Assembly: GCF_039543385.1 (NCBI RefSeq)
Contig: NZ_BAABJQ010000002.1
Coordinates: 248,001-312,000, forward strand
From: Rugosimonospora acidiphila
GTDB taxonomy: Bacteria; Actinomycetota; Actinomycetes; Mycobacteriales; Micromonosporaceae
Length of the DNA: 64,000 nt
Reading direction: 5' to 3'
Shown here: in pieces, positions 59,882-64,000 of the stretch
How positions within the stretch are numbered: position 1 is the first letter of the stretch
Layout: every line of letters begins with the position of its first letter
Notes under the pieces: generated by a model
Database searches by the model: none
Told to the model about the DNA's origin: nothing
Seen by the model: only the letters and a program-made list of their open reading frames with translations
Translations under genes and position numbers: made by a program

Positions 59882-61258
59882 TCAGAACATCGTGCGGCCC
59901 ATCGTGAGCAGCTTGCCGAAGACACCGAACACGCCCATTGCCAGTGGGGTCATCGCCATGGTGGCGATCACACCGAATACGTCCATGGTGGAGCGCCGGA
60001 CCGGGCCGGGCTTGCCGGGACCGCGCGGCGGCTCACTGCCGACCTTCGGTGTCAGCAGGCACAGCGCGGCGCCGAAGCCCACCACCACAATGCCGGCCAG
60101 CACCAGGACCGTACCGATCCCGCCGGGCCCCACCCCGAGCTCCCGAGCGATCGCCATCAACAGGCCGAAGCACCCGATCGCGGTGGAGGCGCCGATCGCC
60201 ACCACCTCGCTGGTGAACGCGGAGTGCCGGACCCGGACCAGCAGCACCAGACAGACCGCGGCGGTCAGGGCCAGCGCGAACGGGCCGCGCGACGCGGCCA
60301 GCATCGGTAGGGACACGGCCAGTGCGGCGGCCGGCCCGGCCAGCACCACCGCGAGCACCTGGCGGGAATGCCCGACCAATTCCACCGTCAGGTCGTTGCG
60401 CGAGATGCGGCGGCCCTGCTGGCGGCGCCGGCTCCACGAGGCCACGAACGCGGCCAACCGGCGGGCGATCGCCAGCACGCTCATGGCCACCACGGCGGTC
60501 ACCGCGGCCGCGCCGACTCGGTCCGCGGCCAGCCCCCGGATCAGCAAGGCCGTCGCCAGGCCCAGCAGGAGCTCGATCTGGACGGCGAGCAGCGCACCCT
60601 CGGGCAGCGTCGCGAACGCCAGCAGCCCGGCCAGGTTGGCGCCGATCAGGCCACTCTCCCACGGGTATCCGTCGGTGGTGAGAATACGGCCGGCCAGCAG
60701 GCCGCCGGCCGCCACGATCGGCACCGCGGTCAGGGCCACGCAGAGGCGCAGCGCGTGCGCAACCACGTCGCGCTGCTGAGCCAGACCCCATGCGCCACCG
60801 ATGAGCAGCACACCGGCCACGATCAGTGCGCCCGAGGCGCCGGCGCCACCACCGGTGCGCCACGCGGTCACCACCGCGGCGGCGGTCAACCAGAGCAGAC
60901 CGGCGGCGATAGTCGCCGGGCCCGCGTGCAGTTTGGTCCCCCGCAACCGCTGGGTCTGCTCGGCCACCACCTCATCGACCTCGGCGACCACCGGCGCCTC
61001 GGCCGGTTCCCGGGCGGTGTCGCGCAGGTAGAGCACCTGGCCGTCCACCACGCCCACGTCGGCCAGCGCGCTGTCCAGCGGGAAAGCGGCCTCGCCGGCC
61101 ACCGCGAGCGACCAGACCGGCGGCATCACGTCACTGTGTTCCTGGCCGCAGATGGTGGCGAGGCGGGTCGCGTACTCCCCGATCGGGGTCCAGGACGGTA
61201 CCGCGACATCGACGCGCCGGCGGTCACCGACCACCGTGATCCGGCTCTGCTCACTCAT
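59882..61258 (-). CDS. eccD: EccD, type VII secretion integral membrane protein
   Basis: The 458-aa protein has the YukD ubiquitin-like N-terminal domain (ITVVGDRRRVDVAVPSWTPI, about aa 5-85, with VVDGQVLYLRD at its end), a cytoplasmic linker and 11 hydrophobic segments, the usual EccD plan. EccD forms the main membrane vestibule of the ESX core complex with EccB, EccC and EccE. ATG 61258 (MSEQSRITVV) is chosen over the longer frame. It lies downstream of eccC on the same strand with a 76-base gap. No eccB, eccE, mycP or WXG100 gene is seen in the window; they may lie to the right. Confidence 0.93.
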   Translation of the reverse strand: MSEQSRITVVGDRRRVDVAVPSWTPIGEYATRLATICGQEHSDVMPPVWSLAVAGEAAFPLDSALADVGVVDGQVLYLRDTAREPAEAPVVAEVDEVVAEQTQRLRGTKLHAGPATIAAGLLWLTAAAVVTAWRTGGGAGASGALIVAGVLLIGGAWGLAQQRDVVAHALRLCVALTAVPIVAAGGLLAGRILTTDGYPWESGLIGANLAGLLAFATLPEGALLAVQIELLLGLATALLIRGLAADRVGAAAVTAVVAMSVLAIARRLAAFVASWSRRRQQGRRISRNDLTVELVGHSRQVLAVVLAGPAAALAVSLPMLAASRGPFALALTAAVCLVLLVRVRHSAFTSEVVAIGASTAIGCFGLLMAIARELGVGPGGIGTVLVLAGIVVVGFGAALCLLTPKVGSEPPRGPGKPGPVRRSTMDVFGVIATMAMTPLAMGVFGVFGKLLTMGRTMF

Positions 61259-61334
61259 GCTGGATCCTCGCTCCGCTGCGGTCCAACATGAGGCACGACC
61301 GCCCCGCAACTCTGGTTCGCTCGCTGGCGCTCGC

Positions 61335-64000
61335 TCACTGGTCCCCTTTGTCGTGCTCGGTATCTGGCGCGGCGTCGGATACCGCGACCTGGATGAGGCG
61401 GTTGGGCTGGCCCCGGTTGATCAGCACGCCCCGGCCGGGTGGGCGGGCCTCGGCCCGCTGGTCACCCAGGATCACGCCCTCGCGGTGGTCACCGGAGAGG
61501 ATCAGGCCGGTGCCGCCCATGTCCCGGACCCGGGCGACGACGTGGTCGCTGACCGTGCGGCTGTTCCCGGTGACCCGGCGGGTCAGCACCAGGTGCAGAC
61601 CGATCTCCCGAGCCTGCGGGATGAACGCGGCGAACGGGTTCATCAGCGCGTTCGACCCGCCGGCGACCAGGTCGTAGTCGTCCGCCACGACGTAGATCCG
61701 TGGGCCCTCCCACCAGGACTTCTCCTTCAGCTGCTGGGGAGTCACGCCGGGCGGGGGCAGCCGCTCCTTCAGCTTCTCGGTGACCTGCTGGATGTACGTC
61801 TGGGCGGTGGTCGCGTCTCCGGCGTACGCCCCGAGATGTTCCTTGGGCACCACGTCCAGCAGCGAGTGCCGGAAATCGAACAGCACGATCCGCACGTCCC
61901 AGGCCGACTGTCGGGCGGTCAGGCCGCTCAGATACGTGCGCAGAAACGTCGACTTACCCGACCCGGCGTCCCCGTAGACCAGGAAGTGCGGATCCTCCCC
62001 GGACAGGTCGAGCCACACCGGCCGCAGGTCGTCCTCGGCCACGCCGACCGGCACGGCGGTCGCCGGCTGCTTGCGGTCGATGCCCAGTTGCCGTACCCGG
62101 ACCATCGCCGGCAGGCGCCGCACCTGCGGGGCCGGCCGGCCCGACCAGCCCGCCGCGATCTTGCCGAGCATGTCCTCCTGGGCTTCGCGCAGCCCGTCGG
62201 CGGTGTCCTGCCCATCCAGCCGAGGCAGCACGAACTGGCAGTACACGCCGGGGCTCATCAGGCCCCGGCCGGGCACGTTGGCCGGGAGCCGGGCCGCCGC
62301 CCGCCGGGCCACCTCGGACTCGGTCGGGTCGTTGAGCCGCAGTTCCAGCCGGGTGCCGATGCTGTCCCGCAGGGCCGGGCGGATTTCCATCCACCGACCG
62401 GCGGTGATCACCAGGTGGACGCCCGCGCCGAGGCCCCGGGAGGCGATCTCGGCGATCGCCGCGTCGGCCCATTCGTGCTCGGCCCGCATCGCGCCCCAGT
62501 TGTCGATGAGCAGGAAGACGTCGGCCGCCCGGGTGCCGGCCGGCAGTTTGCCGTCCCGCCGCTTCTCCCGGAAGTCCCCCACCGACTCCACGCCCAGCGT
62601 CTGGAACAGCTTCTCCCGCTCGATCACCAGGCGGCGCGTTTCGGCGACGACCCGGCTGACCAGTTCGGGGTCGTTGCGGCCGGCGACCGAGCCGACGTGC
62701 GGGGCGGTCGCGTACGGCTGCAGCGTGCCACCGCCGAAGTCGATGCAGTAGAACTGCATCTCTTCCGGGCTGTGGGTCAACATCGACGAGAGCATGATCG
62801 TACGCAGCAGCGTGCTGCGCCCGGTCCGCGGCGCACCGACCACGGCGAGGTGCCCGTGTGCCCCGCCGAAGTCCATCATCAGCGTCTCCTGGTCCTGCTT
62901 CAGCGGCAGGTCGACCAGCCCGATCGGGACGGCCAGCGTTCCGGCCACCGGCCAGTGCTTGGCGCCGTATCCGCGGTCGGCCTGCACCGAGACCGCGCCG
63001 AGCAGGTGGTCCAGGGCCAGTGCGGTGGGTAGCGGCGGCAGCCACACCTGGTGCACCGGGCTGAGCGCCTTCATCCGGTCGACCACGACCTGCAGCTCGG
63101 TCGGCCCGTCCCCGGTCGGGAACGGCGGCTCCTCGGGCTCGGCGGCGGCCGCTCCCCCGCTGGTCCGCAGGTCGAACGGCACCACGGTGTCGTCCACCTT
63201 GTTGGCCTCGGCCCAGCGCTGCTCGGCCGCGATGTACGGGGCGGACACGTGGGCGACCCGGAGCCGCTGGTAGATCGTCTCGTCGACCTTGAGGTAGGCC
63301 GAGCCGGGGATCGGTGGCAGCTTGTACGCGTCGGGCGTGCCGATCACCGTACGGCTCTCGGCCGCGCTGAAGGTGCGCAGGCAGATCCGGTACGACAGGT
63401 GCGAGTCGAGCCCGCGCAGCCGGCCCTCCTCCAGCCGCTGGGTGGCCAGCAGCAGGTGCATGCCGAGCGACCGGCCGACCCGGCCGATCTGCACGAACAG
63501 CTCGGTGAAGTCCGGCCGCCCGGACAGCAGCTCGCCGAACTCGTCGACCACGATCAGCAGGTACGGCAGCGGTTCCAGCGGCTCGCCGTTCGGCCTCGTG
63601 GCCCCGGCGGCCCGGCGGATCTGGTACTCCCGGACCGTGTCGAGGTTGCCCGCGTCGCGCAGCATCTGCTGGCGGCGTTGCTGCTCGCCCATCAGCGCGG
63701 CCAGCACGCGGTCGATCATCGCGGCGTCATCGGCCAGGTTGGTGATCAGGCCGCCCACGTGCGGCAGCCCGGCCAGCGGGGCGAACGCGGCCCCACCCTT
63801 GAAGTCGATCAGCACGAAGCTGAGCAGTTCGGGCGAGTGCGTCAGGGCGAGGCCGGTGGCCAGGGTACGCAGCAACTCGCTCTTACCCGAACCGGTGGCC
63901 CCGACGACCAGGCCGTGCGGACCGGAACCGTGCTGGGCCGACTCCTTGATGTCCAGCACCACCGTCTGCCCGTCGCCGTCGGTGCCGATCGGCGCGCGCA
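61335..64000 (-). CDS. eccC: EccC, type VII secretion FtsK/SpoIIIE ATPase (5' end beyond the right edge)
   Basis: The frame is open to the edge (reading RAPIGTDGDGQTVVLDI at the boundary), so the transmembrane N terminus is missing. Three ATPase domains are visible. D1 has Walker A VGATGSGKSELLRT near 63900 and Walker B YLLIVVDEF. D2 has GAPRTGRSTLLRT near 62820, where the Walker lysine is arginine. D3 has YGDAGSGKSTFLRT near 61955. EccC powers substrate export, with D3 binding the substrate's C-terminal signal. The C terminus lies 76 bases before eccD. A non-functional D2 is inferred from the K-to-R change. Confidence 0.95.
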   Translation of the reverse strand, partial: RAPIGTDGDGQTVVLDIKESAQHGSGPHGLVVGATGSGKSELLRTLATGLALTHSPELLSFVLIDFKGGAAFAPLAGLPHVGGLITNLADDAAMIDRVLAALMGEQQRRQQMLRDAGNLDTVREYQIRRAAGATRPNGEPLEPLPYLLIVVDEFGELLSGRPDFTELFVQIGRVGRSLGMHLLLATQRLEEGRLRGLDSHLSYRICLRTFSAAESRTVIGTPDAYKLPPIPGSAYLKVDETIYQRLRVAHVSAPYIAAEQRWAEANKVDDTVVPFDLRTSGGAAAAEPEEPPFPTGDGPTELQVVVDRMKALSPVHQVWLPPLPTALALDHLLGAVSVQADRGYGAKHWPVAGTLAVPIGLVDLPLKQDQETLMMDFGGAHGHLAVVGAPRTGRSTLLRTIMLSSMLTHSPEEMQFYCIDFGGGTLQPYATAPHVGSVAGRNDPELVSRVVAETRRLVIEREKLFQTLGVESVGDFREKRRDGKLPAGTRAADVFLLIDNWGAMRAEHEWADAAIAEIASRGLGAGVHLVITAGRWMEIRPALRDSIGTRLELRLNDPTESEVARRAAARLPANVPGRGLMSPGVYCQFVLPRLDGQDTADGLREAQEDMLGKIAAGWSGRPAPQVRRLPAMVRVRQLGIDRKQPATAVPVGVAEDDLRPVWLDLSGEDPHFLVYGDAGSGKSTFLRTYLSGLTARQSAWDVRIVLFDFRHSLLDVVPKEHLGAYAGDATTAQTYIQQVTEKLKERLPPPGVTPQQLKEKSWWEGPRIYVVADDYDLVAGGSNALMNPFAAFIPQAREIGLHLVLTRRVTGNSRTVSDHVVARVRDMGGTGLILSGDHREGVILGDQRAEARPPGRGVLINRGQPNRLIQVAVSDAAPDTEHDKGDQ

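Overview
The window is very GC-rich, with G/C-biased third codon positions, GTG/TTG starts behind GGAGG-type ribosome binding sites, and actinobacterial families throughout (type VII secretion EccC/EccD, PadR, WYL, MmyB, SnoaL-like proteins). It is a chromosomal segment of a filamentous actinomycete, most likely Micromonosporaceae (Actinoplanes/Micromonospora-like). The genus is inferred from style, not from a marker gene. No rRNA, tRNA or CRISPR array was seen.

Region 1 (1-17.9 kb) is a compact, mostly plus-strand block that looks like a specialised-metabolite or lipid-modification cluster. It holds a truncated AarF/UbiB-like kinase, a stand-alone polyketide-type ketoreductase, an FAD monooxygenase, a double-SRPBCC protein, an AraC regulator, a HEAT-repeat protein with Ca-binding loops, an unrecognised 216-aa protein, two cytochrome P450s, a (SRPBCC)2-methyltransferase fusion, a second AarF-like kinase and four NTF2/SnoaL-fold proteins. 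It ends with a VOC-PadR pair behind a double palindrome. No synthase is visible, so the scaffold-forming enzyme lies upstream or is of an unrecognised type.

Region 2 (17.9-36 kb) is accessory DNA with many broken genes. It contains an IS5-like transposase, a degraded IS701-like transposase with a 26-bp tandem duplication, and remnants of MmyB, Lrp/AsnC, DinB/DUF664, ArsR, a CBM2 module and a maltokinase-type N-cap. Between them sit intact genes: epoxide hydrolase with a divergent WYL regulator, CopC-like and AhpD-like proteins, MerR, a RibD-C reductase, a DrrAB-like ABC transporter, two GNATs, LysR, two APH-type kinases and a Gly-rich secreted protein.

Region 3 (36-64 kb) is a type VII (ESX-like) secretion locus: EccC (its start lies beyond the right edge), EccD, a membrane-anchored protein with two catalytically dead transglycosylase-like domains and a ricin lectin, an OmpR/histidine-kinase pair, secreted lipoproteins, and a set of unrecognised large proteins. 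These are a 2844-aa giant with hydrophobic central segments, a 701-aa partner gene, an 861-aa protein, a LysM-membrane protein and another membrane-anchored protein. The 861-aa protein carries three copies of one module, and a related copy can be recognised in the giant. The giant and the 701-aa protein share a second segment. I read this as one undescribed giant-effector or surface system linked to type VII secretion, controlled by an ECF sigma factor, an atypical LuxR regulator and the two-component pair.
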